From Gemmatimonadota bacterium (GTDB lineage: Bacteria; Latescibacterota; UBA2968; UBA8231), in the NCBI GenBank assembly GCA_009840005.1, contig VXOR01000027.1, positions 26,947 through 64,221 of the forward strand: a stretch of DNA of 37,275 nt, read 5' to 3'. The translations under genes were made by a program, and so were the position numbers. Of this stretch, positions 1 to 7,853 are shown piece after piece (the stretch's first letter is position 1; every line of letters starts with the position of its first letter). The notes below the pieces were generated by a model that was not told where the DNA came from, did not search any database, and was given only the letters and a program-made list of their open reading frames with translations.

Positions 1-16
1 TACCTGTTGGCGCTCC

Positions 17-98
17 TTTTTTTTTATTTTTTTTTTATTTTTTTTTGTTTTTTTTTTTTTTTGGGGGGGGGGGGGGTCCCCCTCCCCCCCCCCCCCCC
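17..98. repeat. Homopolymer tract (T, then G, then C)
   Basis: This stretch is almost pure T, followed by a run of 14 G and then a near-pure C run. Nothing else in the window resembles it. It sits at the very edge of the sequence and ends just before a normal Shine-Dalgarno for the first gene. It is most likely a sequencing or assembly artefact at a contig end, not biology. The small open frame that crosses it is not a gene. Confidence 0.85.
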
Positions 99-124
99 TA
101 CAATCCAGATAAGGAGCAATCGAC

Positions 125-916
125 ATGAATGCGCCAGACATTACCTTGGCCTCGGGCCACGCCATTCCACAATTCGGGTTGGGCACTTGGATGTTGCGCG
201 GCCAGCAGTGCAAAGACGTGGTCAAAGAGGCCCTCGAAATGGGCTATACGCATTTGGATTCGGCTTGGATGTACGAGAATCAGGACGCCATCGGCCAAGT
301 CCTCAAGGAAATCGGGGCGGACCGCGATAGCCTCTTTATCACCTCCAAAATTTGGCATTCGCACTTGGAGTACGAGGCGACCTTGGAGCAGATGGAGGAG
401 ATTCTGCGCGATCTGCAGACTGAGTACGTCGATCTCCTGCTCATCCACAGCCCCGGTCAGGGCGTGCCGGTGGAGCGCACCTTGGCCGCTTTTGAAAAAA
501 TCTACGAGGCCGGCCAGGCTAAGAGTATTGGCATCAGCAATTTCAGCATTGAGCAGACTGATCGGGCTCGAGCCGCTACCGGCTTGCCGATCTGCACCAA
601 TCAGGTGGAATACCATCTGCGCCACAACCGCGAAAAGCTGCGGCACCATTGCCACACCCACAACGTGGTGCTGACGGCACACCGCCCGCTGGCCCGGGGT
701 GACCTAGCCCAGGACGAAGCCCTAAAACAGGTGGCCGCCGACCACGGCAAAACCCCAGCGCAGGTGGCCTTGAAGTGGCTTTTGCAGAAGGATATGATCG
801 TCATCCCCAAGGCCAGTTCAACGGCCCATTTGCGCGACAATCTGGATTTATTCGACTGGCAGCTAGGGGACGAGGAGATGGCGCGTCTCGACGGAGTGGG
901 TAGCGATCCCGATTAA
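125..916 (+). CDS. Aldo/keto reductase (AKR superfamily)
   Basis: This is a predicted cytosolic NAD(P)H-dependent oxidoreductase that reduces aldehydes or ketones, with a (beta/alpha)8 barrel. The protein has 263 residues, normal for the bacterial 2,5-diketo-gluconate-reductase-like branch. Visible family features are FGLGTW (17-22), catalytic Asp45 and Tyr50 in LDSAWMYEN, Lys75 in SKIW with His80 as the likely fourth tetrad residue, DLLLIHSPG, and KSIGISNFS near the middle. The C-terminal IPKASS matches the nucleotide-binding IPK(S/A)S motif. AAGGAG at 111-116, eight bases upstream, fixes the ATG. It is alone on this strand, so context does not suggest a substrate. The C-terminus after the motif LDG is slightly short. 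Confidence 0.93.
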   Translation: MNAPDITLASGHAIPQFGLGTWMLRGQQCKDVVKEALEMGYTHLDSAWMYENQDAIGQVLKEIGADRDSLFITSKIWHSHLEYEATLEQMEEILRDLQTEYVDLLLIHSPGQGVPVERTLAAFEKIYEAGQAKSIGISNFSIEQTDRARAATGLPICTNQVEYHLRHNREKLRHHCHTHNVVLTAHRPLARGDLAQDEALKQVAADHGKTPAQVALKWLLQKDMIVIPKASSTAHLRDNLDLFDWQLGDEEMARLDGVGSDPD

Positions 917-1094
917 ATTTTGCAGATGTGTTTTGACTTGAGAAGCGGTATGAAAACTCTGAGTGCGGTCCCTTGTATGCAGGAGCCCCACTGGATGGCA
1001 CGCCTAAAGGCGCGGTGAAGTGTGGGAATGACGGGAGCCACCGCGACTGCATTGAATGAAGCTCATCGCCGCGCCAAACCAGCGGTGTATCTCC

Positions 1095-1412
1095 CTACCC
1101 GGCGGGCTCCTCCACCTTCTGCGGTACAAGCCGGTATCCCATCGCCCGCATTATCGAGTTGATGTTGTCGAGGCGCGGGTTTCCTTTGGCAGAAAGTGCC
1201 TTCTGCAATCCATGACGAGTCATCCCGATTTCATCCGCTATCGCAGATACGCTTTTGACGCGGGCAATAATTCGCAACGCAGACAACAACGCCGCAGAAT
1301 CGCCATCCTCGGCGTATTCCTCAAAATTTTCCGTCAGAAAGTCCTCTATCTCTTCGGGGTGCTCTCTGAAATAGTCTGCCGTTACTTGTTTCAGCGTCCT
1401 GTACTTAGCCAT
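1095..1412 (-). CDS. HigA/HI1420-type antitoxin, HTH protein
   Basis: This is a 105-residue antitoxin of the 'probable addiction module antidote' type found downstream of HI1419-like toxins. It should bind the toxin and the operon promoter. The N-terminal half (1-50) is acidic and probably helical. A Cro/C1-type helix-turn-helix spans about 53-97 (SVSAIADEIGMTRHGLQKAL, then NPRLDNINSIMRAMGYRL). The start overlaps the end of the upstream toxin frame by 8 nt. GGGAGGA at 1424-1430 (minus strand) is its ribosome site, inside the toxin gene, so the two are translationally coupled. The antitoxin frame is intact although its toxin is broken. It could persist as an orphan regulator or because the toxin break is only a sequencing error. 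Confidence 0.85.
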   Translation of the reverse strand: MAKYRTLKQVTADYFREHPEEIEDFLTENFEEYAEDGDSAALLSALRIIARVKSVSAIADEIGMTRHGLQKALSAKGNPRLDNINSIMRAMGYRLVPQKVEEPAG

Positions 1413-1724
1413 GACTCAAATACTCCTCCCAATATGCTTTTGCTCTCACGATATCCTGAACCTGACTGCTCTTGTCTCCCCCGCACAGTAGCACAACTAT
1501 CGTATCCCCATCTTCCCCAAAATACACGCGATAACCGGGACCAAAGACAAAACGCAACTCAAAGACACCGTCTTTGAGCGATCTACAATCACCATGATTA
1601 CCACTTTCAACACGCAACAGCCTCGGCGCCTTGCTCGTGCGTCGCGCAAGCTCCTCAACCAGTCGTTGAACGGTTCCTTGCCGGTGGCATCTTGGTAAAA
1701 AACGACACGTCTTTCTGTAGTCAT
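1405..1724 (-). pseudogene. Frameshifted HigB/RelE-type toxin (HI1419-like)
   Basis: The gene begins MTTERRVVFYQDATGKEPF and reads NDWLRSLRDARARR in one frame. The rest of the family pattern continues in a neighbouring frame: LLRVESGNHGD, then ELRFVFGPGYRVYF, then VVLLCGGDKSSQ and AKAYWEEYL. Together they make a complete ~105-residue Gp49/HigB-like mRNA interferase of the TIGR02683 kind. The frame changes near 1621-1640 and needs one (or four) extra bases to be restored. The last codons overlap the antitoxin start. Either the toxin is truly inactivated, or there is an indel error in the assembly. A programmed frameshift is possible, but I see no slippery heptamer or downstream stem. Confidence 0.8.
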
Positions 1725-1776
1725 TCCCCGGCCCTATCATGATGCTAGCACACATGATTGTAGTAGAATATAGAAG

Positions 1777-1794
1777 TGCCAATTATAGTTGGCA
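1777..1794 (-). promoter_or_regulatory. Palindromic operator overlapping a -10 box of the TA operon
   Basis: On the minus strand the sequence is TGCCAA-CTATAA-TTGGCA, a perfect 6-bp inverted repeat with a 6-bp spacer. Its centre contains TATAAT (minus strand, 1782-1787). It lies ~55 nt upstream of the toxin start codon. This is the expected arrangement for autorepression by a HigA-type HTH antitoxin. No strong -35 hexamer is visible. The palindrome and TATAAT are seen directly; the role is inferred. Confidence 0.55.
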
Positions 1795-1916
1795 ATCCAC
1801 CGGAACACGACTTGCATTTCTTCGACTTGAGGATCACCGTGCTGACTACCCCAGCACTAATCCAGAACACTGCCGCACGGAGACGGAGATGTCCAAAGTA
1901 GGGCGTCGCGGTTGGC

Positions 1917-3857
1917 TCAGTAATAGTAAAACGCATAGACCAGCGCGGCCCCGCCGACGCCAACGCAGGTACCCAAAATCAGGCCGATAAAAAAGGGCAG
2001 TAGGGTGCGATAGAGCTGGATGCCGCCGTAGCGCAGGGCTAGGAGTTTGATAAGCCAGGCCAAGAAAATCCCGAACCAGTCGATGGAGACAGTGTTGGTC
2101 AGGGCAATGCCTAGTCCCACCGGGTGCAAGGGCCAGCCGGCGAAGCGGTACTGGGCCAGCGCGAGCAGCCCGGTGAGGCCCGCGCCAATGGCGAGGAACA
2201 CGGCCACCAGCGGCTCGGCGGGATTGGGATTGTTGATCGAATTAGCGACCCAGGACCAATGGTATTGCGGCGACATGACGAAGTACCAGCGGTAGCCGTG
2301 GATCAATCCGTGACGGTAGCCCAGCCAGATATAGCAGACCATGGTGGTTATGAGGCCGACGATCATGGCGGCCGACAAAAAGAACACCAGCTTGCGTCCA
2401 CTGATCTTGAGCCGAGCTGGCTCGCAGACTTTGAAGGCGTGGGCGAGGGTGCCCATCAAAAAGAGCTGAAGGTCGGCCGTCCAGACCATGCTCAGCCCCA
2501 TCGCGCTCAGCCCTTGGGCACCAAAAGGGGCGGTGCCCACGAGATTAGTCAGAATCGGCGGCACGGAGGCTGGAGCGCGCAGGCGGCCGATCCCGGTCTG
2601 GGCCAACAGGCGGGCAATGCCAAAGAAAATCACTAGCGCGACCAGCAGGAAGATGATGCTCCAGATCAGACTCAGACCGCTGGCCCAGAGGAAGCCGGTC
2701 ATGTACGTCAGCCCGACCAGCCCGAGCAAAGCGGCGACACGCGGCGAGATCGGGCTATCGCTGTCTGGCTCCCCGCTGATGATCAGCCGCCACTGGCGAC
2801 GCAGGAAGTGGCGCGACATCCACAGCGAGATTCCGACGATGCACGCCAGCGAGCCAATCTGCTGATGGGCGAGCAGCACGTTGGGTGCGTGGGGCTGGGC
2901 CGGCAGCGATAGGGAAATGCCTAGCCAGTTGAGCAGGGCGCCCTCGGCGGCGATGAGTAGGTGAAAAAACCAGACGCTGAACAGCACGTTGAGGCCGACC
3001 AAATAGCTCAAACCCACGACCAGCAGGTCGGTGTTAAGCCCGTAGCTAAGCCCGAATTGACGGATCTCGATGCGACCGCCGGGGATGCCGAAGCCGTGGA
3101 TGATCTCGATATCCAATACTCGGTCGAGCATGTTGACGGTCGGCAGGGTCCAGGCGATGAGAAATCCCAGCCACAACAGCTTGCTTTTGAGAATGGACGC
3201 GGCGGGGTTTTCCAAGCTTTCGAGGAGCATGTTGGGGACGGCGGCGAGTGGGTACACCAAGCGCTCTTGGCGCGACCACTGGTGGTGGACGAGGCTGATC
3301 AGCGCGATGCTGACCAAGAAGAAGGCTAGCATGAAGAGGCCCCACCACAACAGCGGCCCGGCCCACAAGGCCCAAGGCACGGGCGCGGCCGCATCCGTGC
3401 CTTCAAAAAGCTGGCGGATCGCTTCGAGGTCGCGGGGGACGGCCCAGTGGGGGATGTGTGGCCAGAGCAGGTCGGACCAGTTGTTTTCCGGGGTGGCGTA
3501 GTAAAAGACGCCGGCGATTAAAGGGATGAAGTAGCCGCCAAAGCCCATGGAGGGCAGCACTACGGCGACCATGAGCGCGGCATAGACCAAGGCGAAATTG
3601 GCTGGCGAGAGGCGCAAGAGCGGGTGGAGCAGGCGCAGCGCGAGGGCGACAATCACGATCCAGAAGATCAGGAAGATGACGCCGACGGTGTTGAAGTGAT
3701 CGGTCAGCCCTGTGTAGTTTCCATAGAGAACGTAGGTCCGCACACTGGTAAAGGTCATGCAGACGGTAAAGACTAAGACGAGGACGAAGGAGAAACAGGT
3801 GCCGAGGAAGGATGAGCGCATAGTTGTCTGTTGGTTGATAGCCACTAACGATACCAT
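1917..3857 (-). CDS. DUF6785/DUF6784-type polytopic membrane protein
   Basis: This is a 646-residue inner-membrane protein with roughly 14 hydrophobic segments spread over its length. It matches my recollection of the DUF6785 (N-terminal) plus DUF6784 (C-terminal) pair common in Planctomycetes, Poribacteria and Latescibacterota. Diagnostic stretches are ALVYAALMVAVVLPSMGFGG, ATPENNW, HIPHWAVPRD, a tryptophan-rich PWALWAGPLLWWG, and QWSRQERLVYPLAAVP. Its substrate is unknown; resemblance to oligopeptide-transporter-like folds is only a guess. An alternative ATG at 3821 (MRSSFLG...) fits the usual family start better and would leave more room for a promoter. Neither start has a clear Shine-Dalgarno. 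It diverges from the GT39/TPR gene with only 18 bp between the annotated start codons. Confidence 0.85.
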   Translation of the reverse strand: MVSLVAINQQTTMRSSFLGTCFSFVLVLVFTVCMTFTSVRTYVLYGNYTGLTDHFNTVGVIFLIFWIVIVALALRLLHPLLRLSPANFALVYAALMVAVVLPSMGFGGYFIPLIAGVFYYATPENNWSDLLWPHIPHWAVPRDLEAIRQLFEGTDAAAPVPWALWAGPLLWWGLFMLAFFLVSIALISLVHHQWSRQERLVYPLAAVPNMLLESLENPAASILKSKLLWLGFLIAWTLPTVNMLDRVLDIEIIHGFGIPGGRIEIRQFGLSYGLNTDLLVVGLSYLVGLNVLFSVWFFHLLIAAEGALLNWLGISLSLPAQPHAPNVLLAHQQIGSLACIVGISLWMSRHFLRRQWRLIISGEPDSDSPISPRVAALLGLVGLTYMTGFLWASGLSLIWSIIFLLVALVIFFGIARLLAQTGIGRLRAPASVPPILTNLVGTAPFGAQGLSAMGLSMVWTADLQLFLMGTLAHAFKVCEPARLKISGRKLVFFLSAAMIVGLITTMVCYIWLGYRHGLIHGYRWYFVMSPQYHWSWVANSINNPNPAEPLVAVFLAIGAGLTGLLALAQYRFAGWPLHPVGLGIALTNTVSIDWFGIFLAWLIKLLALRYGGIQLYRTLLPFFIGLILGTCVGVGGAALVYAFYYY

Positions 3858-3875
3858 TCAGCAGATATATTCGCA

Positions 3876-5681
3876 ATGATCGCTGGGTTACAGGCTAGGC
3901 GCTTGGGCTGGCTCGTCTTTGCCCTCGCCCTCGTAGTGCGGGTCGTCTATATCTTCGAGTCAGATGCGAGTCCGCTCTTTGGGCATCCGGCGGTTGACGC
4001 CAAGACGTACACCCACCACGCCCAACGCTTGGCTGCGGGCAACTGGTTGGGCGTGGGCGAGGGGCCGTTTTGGCAACCGCCGCTCTACCCGTACTTTCTC
4101 GGGGCGGTAAAGGTTCTATTCCCAGAGTCATTTTTTTACGCCGTGCGCTTTGTCCAGGCCCTGTTAGGGGCACTAGTCTGCGCGATGAGCTGGTGGATCG
4201 GACGCGCCTTGTTCAATCCGGCGGTGGGGTTGCTCGCTGGGATTGGCGCGGCACTGTGCGGGCCGCTGATCTTTTTTGACGGCGAGCTGTTGCCGGCTTC
4301 GTTAGCCACCTTTGTCGATTTGCTGGCCCTAGTGGTGCTTTTGCGCGTCTGGCGTCATCCGAGCCGTTGGGGATTTTTGGGTGCCGGGGTAGCCTTTGGC
4401 TTTGGTGCGTTAGCCGTGCCGACCGTGCTGACTTTTGCAGTCGCTGTGCCCATCGCTCTCCTATGGGTCACTCCCCGTCGGCAGGGTTTGATTTGGGCCG
4501 GTGCGTTTTCACTCGGCGTGATCTTGGCTATCGCGCCAGTGGCTTGGCGCAACTGGGCCATTGGCGGCGATGGGGTAGGGATTTCCTACAACGCGGGGAT
4601 CAATCTGTACATTGGCAATAACTCCAACTATAAAGAAACCGTGGCTATCCGACCGGGGTGGGAGTGGGACGATTTAGTTACCCAACCGGCACGGGAAGGG
4701 ATTGAGCGTCCCTCGGCTAAGTCGGCTTATTTTGCCGCTCGGGCTTGGGACTACATCCGTGGCGATCCGATTGGGTGGCTGGGGTTGATGGGGCGCAAAT
4801 TAGGGGCGTTTTGGCACGGTGACGAGCGGGGGCGCAACCAGCCGATTTACTTCTGGCGTATCTACTCAACAGTGCTGTCGGCGACTCTGTGGAAAGCGGG
4901 TATTGCTTTCCCCTTTGGTTTGGTGGCCCCTCTGGCGCTGTGGGGCATGTTGCTGAGTCTGCGGCGGATTGGGCCGACGTGGCCGCTGTTGTACGTGCTG
5001 TGCTATTGTCTGGGGGTGATCGCGTTTTTTGTGGCGGCGCGCTACCGAGTGCCGGTGCTGCCAGTGCTCGTAGTCTTTGCTGCCTACGGGGTGTGGGCGT
5101 TGTGGGATTGGGGACGGGCGAGATGTTGGCGCAACTTGGGGCTGGGGTTGGCCGTCTGTTTGGTTTTTGCGTTGGCGGCCAACAGTCATCTAGCGCCGAT
5201 GGACATGGAGGGGGATGCGGCGATCCACTACAATCTGGGCAATGCGTATGCCGAGGCTGGCGACAAAGAGCGGGCACTGGCGGCATTTGAGCGGGCGGTG
5301 GCCGAGGATCCCGAATACTGGCAGGCGTGGTTAAACTTAGGTGGGGTCAAGGCGGCGCTGGGTGATCTCGCCGCCGGCGAAGCAATTTTTGCGAGGGTGG
5401 CGCAAAAGGCCCCTCGGCAAGTCGAGCCGTGGATGAACTTGGCGCACGTGCGGATCATGCGGCGAGACCTAGAGGGGGCCTTTCGTTACTACGAGTCCGC
5501 GCTCGCGGCTAATCCCAAGCTGCTACCGGCCTACGTGGAGATGATCCGCCTCTACGGGCAGATAGGCGATCTAGCCCGAGCAGCACACGTCCTCCAACGA
5601 GCGGTCGATCACTTGCCCGCCGAGCGCGAGCGCTTGCGTCAGTTTTACGAAGAGATACAAACGCGGGCGTTAGGTCGCTGA
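3876..5681 (+). CDS. GT39/ArnT-like membrane glycosyltransferase fused to TPRs
   Basis: The protein has 601 residues in two parts. Residues ~1-430 are a polytopic membrane domain with a short N-terminal helix, an extracytoplasmic acidic loop with DAKTYTHHAQRLA, then GPFWQPPLYPYFLG. This is the arrangement of GT-C/PMT_2 dolichyl- or polyprenyl-phosphate-sugar transferases, where the first-loop Asp is catalytic. About ten TM segments follow, with GRALFNPAVGLLAG and a periplasmic loop 230-310. Residues ~447-590 carry about four TPR units (IHYNLGNAYAEAGDKERALA, WLNLGGVKAALGDLAAGEAI and so on). The TPR part probably faces the periplasm and recruits a protein partner or acceptor. Such GT-C/TPR fusions are known in this type of bacterium; the donor sugar cannot be told. 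No clear ribosome site precedes the ATG. Confidence 0.85.
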   Translation: MIAGLQARRLGWLVFALALVVRVVYIFESDASPLFGHPAVDAKTYTHHAQRLAAGNWLGVGEGPFWQPPLYPYFLGAVKVLFPESFFYAVRFVQALLGALVCAMSWWIGRALFNPAVGLLAGIGAALCGPLIFFDGELLPASLATFVDLLALVVLLRVWRHPSRWGFLGAGVAFGFGALAVPTVLTFAVAVPIALLWVTPRRQGLIWAGAFSLGVILAIAPVAWRNWAIGGDGVGISYNAGINLYIGNNSNYKETVAIRPGWEWDDLVTQPAREGIERPSAKSAYFAARAWDYIRGDPIGWLGLMGRKLGAFWHGDERGRNQPIYFWRIYSTVLSATLWKAGIAFPFGLVAPLALWGMLLSLRRIGPTWPLLYVLCYCLGVIAFFVAARYRVPVLPVLVVFAAYGVWALWDWGRARCWRNLGLGLAVCLVFALAANSHLAPMDMEGDAAIHYNLGNAYAEAGDKERALAAFERAVAEDPEYWQAWLNLGGVKAALGDLAAGEAIFARVAQKAPRQVEPWMNLAHVRIMRRDLEGAFRYYESALAANPKLLPAYVEMIRLYGQIGDLARAAHVLQRAVDHLPAERERLRQFYEEIQTRALGR

Positions 5682-5697
5682 TGAACAGAATTAGGGG

Positions 5698-5720
5698 TCT
5701 GGCTGGACGCCCCAGTCAGA
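5698..5720. terminator. Hairpin between convergent genes, possible bidirectional terminator
   Basis: TCTGGCTGG (5698-5706) pairs with CCAGTCAGA (5712-5720) across a 5-nt loop: nine pairs including one G-T. It lies 16 nt after the stop of the plus-strand GT/TPR gene and 2 nt after the stop of the minus-strand hicB. Neither side has a good U-tract, so the terminator role is an inference from its place. Confidence 0.4.
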
Positions 5721-5722
5721 TA

Positions 5723-5971
5723 CTAATGAGACCGAGGCATTGCTGCCCCGGAAGTTTCAATCTCAAGGCAAAGTTCAATGATGACTTCTAACTGCTGACG
5801 AACTTCTGCTGGTGTATCTCCATGACAACAGTTCCCTCCGGCAATTTGGGTATAGCCGATGAAGCACTCGTCTTCGTTTGACCAGTAAATGCGGTAGGGA
5901 AATTCTCGTCCTATTTTCTTATAGATGTCCTCTTCAATTATCGCTGGAGGATTGAGAACTTCGTTCATCAT
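5723..5971 (-). CDS. hicB: HicB-family antitoxin
   Basis: This is an 82-residue partner of the adjacent HicA. The core (about 24-75) reads YRIYWSNEDECFIGYTQIAG, then a GDTPAEVRQQLEVIIELCLE helix. That is the partial RNase-H-like HicB fold in which the usual 'D.G.F.A..P.LPGC...G.T..EA' pattern is only loosely kept. It has no C-terminal DNA-binding extension, as in short HicB forms. Its ATG overlaps the hicA stop (ATGA, 5968-5971), so hicA is first and the two are coupled. It should neutralise HicA by masking its active site. Without a DNA-binding domain, autoregulation would need another factor. Confidence 0.8.
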   Translation of the reverse strand: MMNEVLNPPAIIEEDIYKKIGREFPYRIYWSNEDECFIGYTQIAGGNCCHGDTPAEVRQQLEVIIELCLEIETSGAAMPRSH

Positions 5972-6159
5972 TTGACCCTTCTGAGACTTAATCTGACGTC
6001 TCTTTCTTGGTAAGGTTTGGCGTCTGCGCCTCGTTTGCCAGAAATAGTCACTGTAACTCCTTTTGAATGTTTATAGACTCGGTGACTTCCCTTGCTCCTT
6101 TGAAGGACAAAGCCAGCTCGCTCTAGGTCGGAGATGAGCTCGCGTATCTTTCTTGGCAT
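5968..6159 (-). CDS. hicA: HicA-family mRNA interferase toxin
   Basis: This 63-residue basic protein has the small double-stranded-RNA-binding-like HicA fold. The key motif is SKGSHRVY with catalytic His26, followed by a VTVTISGKRG strand and the C-terminal RDVRLSLRRVK helix. It would cleave mRNA when freed from HicB. It is the first gene of the pair, and a promoter-like sequence lies upstream. Length and motif fit the family well. Confidence 0.88.
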   Translation of the reverse strand: MPRKIRELISDLERAGFVLQRSKGSHRVYKHSKGVTVTISGKRGADAKPYQERDVRLSLRRVK

Positions 6160-6194
6160 TAAATTTTATCACGCCTAGCGGGGTTTCTGAATGT

Positions 6195-6223
6195 ACTCTA
6201 TCGTGGCATCCCCTAAAAGTCAA
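6195..6223 (-). promoter_or_regulatory. Candidate sigma-70-type promoter for hicAB
   Basis: On the minus strand TTGACT (6218-6223) is followed after exactly 17 bp by TAGAGT (6195-6200). The -10 lies ~36 nt upstream of the hicA ATG. The -35 matches 5/6 and the -10 4/6. It sits immediately after the stop of the CRTAC1-like gene, which runs in the same direction. Confidence 0.45.
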
Positions 6224-6225
6224 AC

Positions 6226-7833
6226 TCAACGCGGCTGTGCTACCTTGAGCACTTGATTGGCGGCGACCTTTTCGAGAACCTGATACGTCCCATCTGGCCA
6301 GTGGATTTCCACTTGGGCGCTCGTCGCCGCACCCAGTCCGAAGTGCAGGCGCGGATCGTGGCTGGCCAGATAGCTGCCGCCTGATTGGCGCTCCTGTACT
6401 TGGCGCACCCCGTCGGCCACAACCTCTACCCGCGTGCCGAGGGCGTCGGGGTGGAGCTTTCCCACTAACAGAATTTGTAGCCAGTGGCGAGCATTGCCAC
6501 CGTCGTTGCGCAACAGCCGTGGCCGGGCCGCCACTGTGGTGACTAGGAGGTCGAGGTCGCCGTCGTCGTCGTAGTCGGCGACTGCGGTGGCGCGACCGGC
6601 GTTGGCCCTTTGGAAATCGGGTCCCATCGTGGCCGAGACGTCGGCAAAGCGATGGCCAGCGTCGTTGCGGAACATCTGGTTGGGTTGCCGATAGGTCTGG
6701 CTCGAATCCACTTCTGCAATGCGATCAATGACGTGGCCGTTGGCGGCGAAGAGGTCGAGGTCGCCGTCGTTGTCGTAGTCGAAAAACTTGGTGCCAAAGC
6801 CGAGGGGTCGGTACGAGGGATCGGCCAGCCCTAGGCGCTGGGTGGCGACGGCGAATTGGCCTTGGCCGTCGTTGCGGTAGAGGGCGTTGGTCTCAAAGGC
6901 GAAGTTGGTGACGAAGAGGTCGGCGTCGCCATCGCGGTCGTAGTCGCCAAAATCGACGCCCATGCCCGCATCGGCGTGCCCGTGTTCGTTGTAGCGGGTG
7001 CCGGCAATCAAGCCTACTTCGGCGAAGGTGCTATGCTGGTTGGCGTAGAGGAAGTTCATGGTGCCGTCGTTGGCCACGTAGATGTCGGTGTCGCCGTCGC
7101 GGTCGTAGTCGGCCAGCGCGACGCCCAGCCCCTTGCCCCTGAGTGTGATGCCGGTCGCCTCGGTGACGTCGGCGAAGGTGTTGCCATCGTTGCGGTAGAG
7201 GAGGTCGCCGGTGGGGTCGTACACGCTCGGCTCGCAGTACGAGCGCACTTGGCCCTGTTGGCAAACGGATTCATCGTCGAGGGCGTAGCGCACGTAGTTG
7301 GCGACGAATAGGTCGAGGTCGCCGTCGGCATCGTAGTCGAGGAAGCCGGCACTGGAGCCCCAGCGCGGGTCCGCTAGGCCGACCGACGTTTTGGCAAAGG
7401 TGCCTTGGTCGTTGCGGTAGAGGGCATTGGGGCCGTAATTGGCGACGAATAGGTCGGGGTCGCCGTCGGCATCGTAGTCTGCGGCTGCGACGCCAAAGCC
7501 GTAGCCGGGGTCGGCGCTGCCGCTGTGGGTGGTGACATCGGCGAAGGTGCCCGCGCCCGCGTTGCGGTAGAGTCGGTTGACCGGCGGTTGGTCCGGGGGA
7601 TGGCCGGTTAGGTAGGTGCCGTTGGCGAGGTAGAGGTCGAGGCGGCCGTCGCCGTCGTAGTCGAGGAAGGCGGCTCCGGCACCGAAGGTTTCGACGTAGT
7701 AGTAGGAGCCGGAAAAGCCGTTGTAGTGGACGAAGTCGATGCCAGCGGCGGCTCCGGCGTCGGCGAAATGCACTGGTGGTACTGGAGGGTCTTTAGGGGC
7801 ACAGGCGCAGAGGAGGCTGGCGAAGGCGAGCAC
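6226..7833 (-). CDS. CRTAC1-like FG-GAP/VCBS repeat protein with ASPIC/UnbV end
   Basis: This is a secreted or lipid-anchored beta-propeller of 535 residues. The start MLAFASLLCACAPK has a lipobox-like LCAC, suggesting a lipoprotein. At least seven FG-GAP/VCBS units follow, each with a calcium-type DYDxDGDxDLxxxN loop (for example FLDYDADGDLDLFVAN, FGDYDRDGDADLFVTN). The last ~85 residues are the ASPIC/UnbV domain (HWLQILLVGK, LGTRVEVVADG, QSGGSYLASHDPRLHFGLG, IHWPDGT). The function of the family in bacteria is unclear; calcium-dependent surface adhesion or ligand binding is the usual guess. The GTG start has no Shine-Dalgarno and gives a signal peptide without basic residues. The frame stays open upstream (IRLIEYYKIW), so the true start may lie a few codons earlier. 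It is downstream of the DUF4258/YgiT pair on the same strand. Confidence 0.88.
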   Translation of the reverse strand: MLAFASLLCACAPKDPPVPPVHFADAGAAAGIDFVHYNGFSGSYYYVETFGAGAAFLDYDGDGRLDLYLANGTYLTGHPPDQPPVNRLYRNAGAGTFADVTTHSGSADPGYGFGVAAADYDADGDPDLFVANYGPNALYRNDQGTFAKTSVGLADPRWGSSAGFLDYDADGDLDLFVANYVRYALDDESVCQQGQVRSYCEPSVYDPTGDLLYRNDGNTFADVTEATGITLRGKGLGVALADYDRDGDTDIYVANDGTMNFLYANQHSTFAEVGLIAGTRYNEHGHADAGMGVDFGDYDRDGDADLFVTNFAFETNALYRNDGQGQFAVATQRLGLADPSYRPLGFGTKFFDYDNDGDLDLFAANGHVIDRIAEVDSSQTYRQPNQMFRNDAGHRFADVSATMGPDFQRANAGRATAVADYDDDGDLDLLVTTVAARPRLLRNDGGNARHWLQILLVGKLHPDALGTRVEVVADGVRQVQERQSGGSYLASHDPRLHFGLGAATSAQVEIHWPDGTYQVLEKVAANQVLKVAQPR

Positions 7834-7853
7834 CCATATTTTGTAGTACTCAA

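Noticed and set aside
7..330. Open frame crossing the homopolymer block
   Set aside because: It encodes poly-Phe/Gly/Pro from homopolymers and overlaps the aldo/keto reductase in another frame.
917..1094. Gap between convergent genes with CGCCTAAAGGCG (1001-1012)
   Set aside because: The stem is only five pairs with no U-tract. I see no gene, and cannot show it is a terminator or a repeat.
1056..1577. 173-codon plus-strand frame
   Set aside because: It is the antisense of the HigA-like antitoxin and toxin, has no family features, and lacks a ribosome site.
6856..7311. Val/Gly-rich plus-strand frame
   Set aside because: It mirrors the DYDxDGD repeats of the FG-GAP protein on the opposite strand.
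6226..7833. Repeated DNA of the FG-GAP gene considered as a CRISPR or satellite
   Set aside because: The periodicity comes from coding repeats (DYDxDGDxDL); unit lengths and spacers vary with the protein structure.
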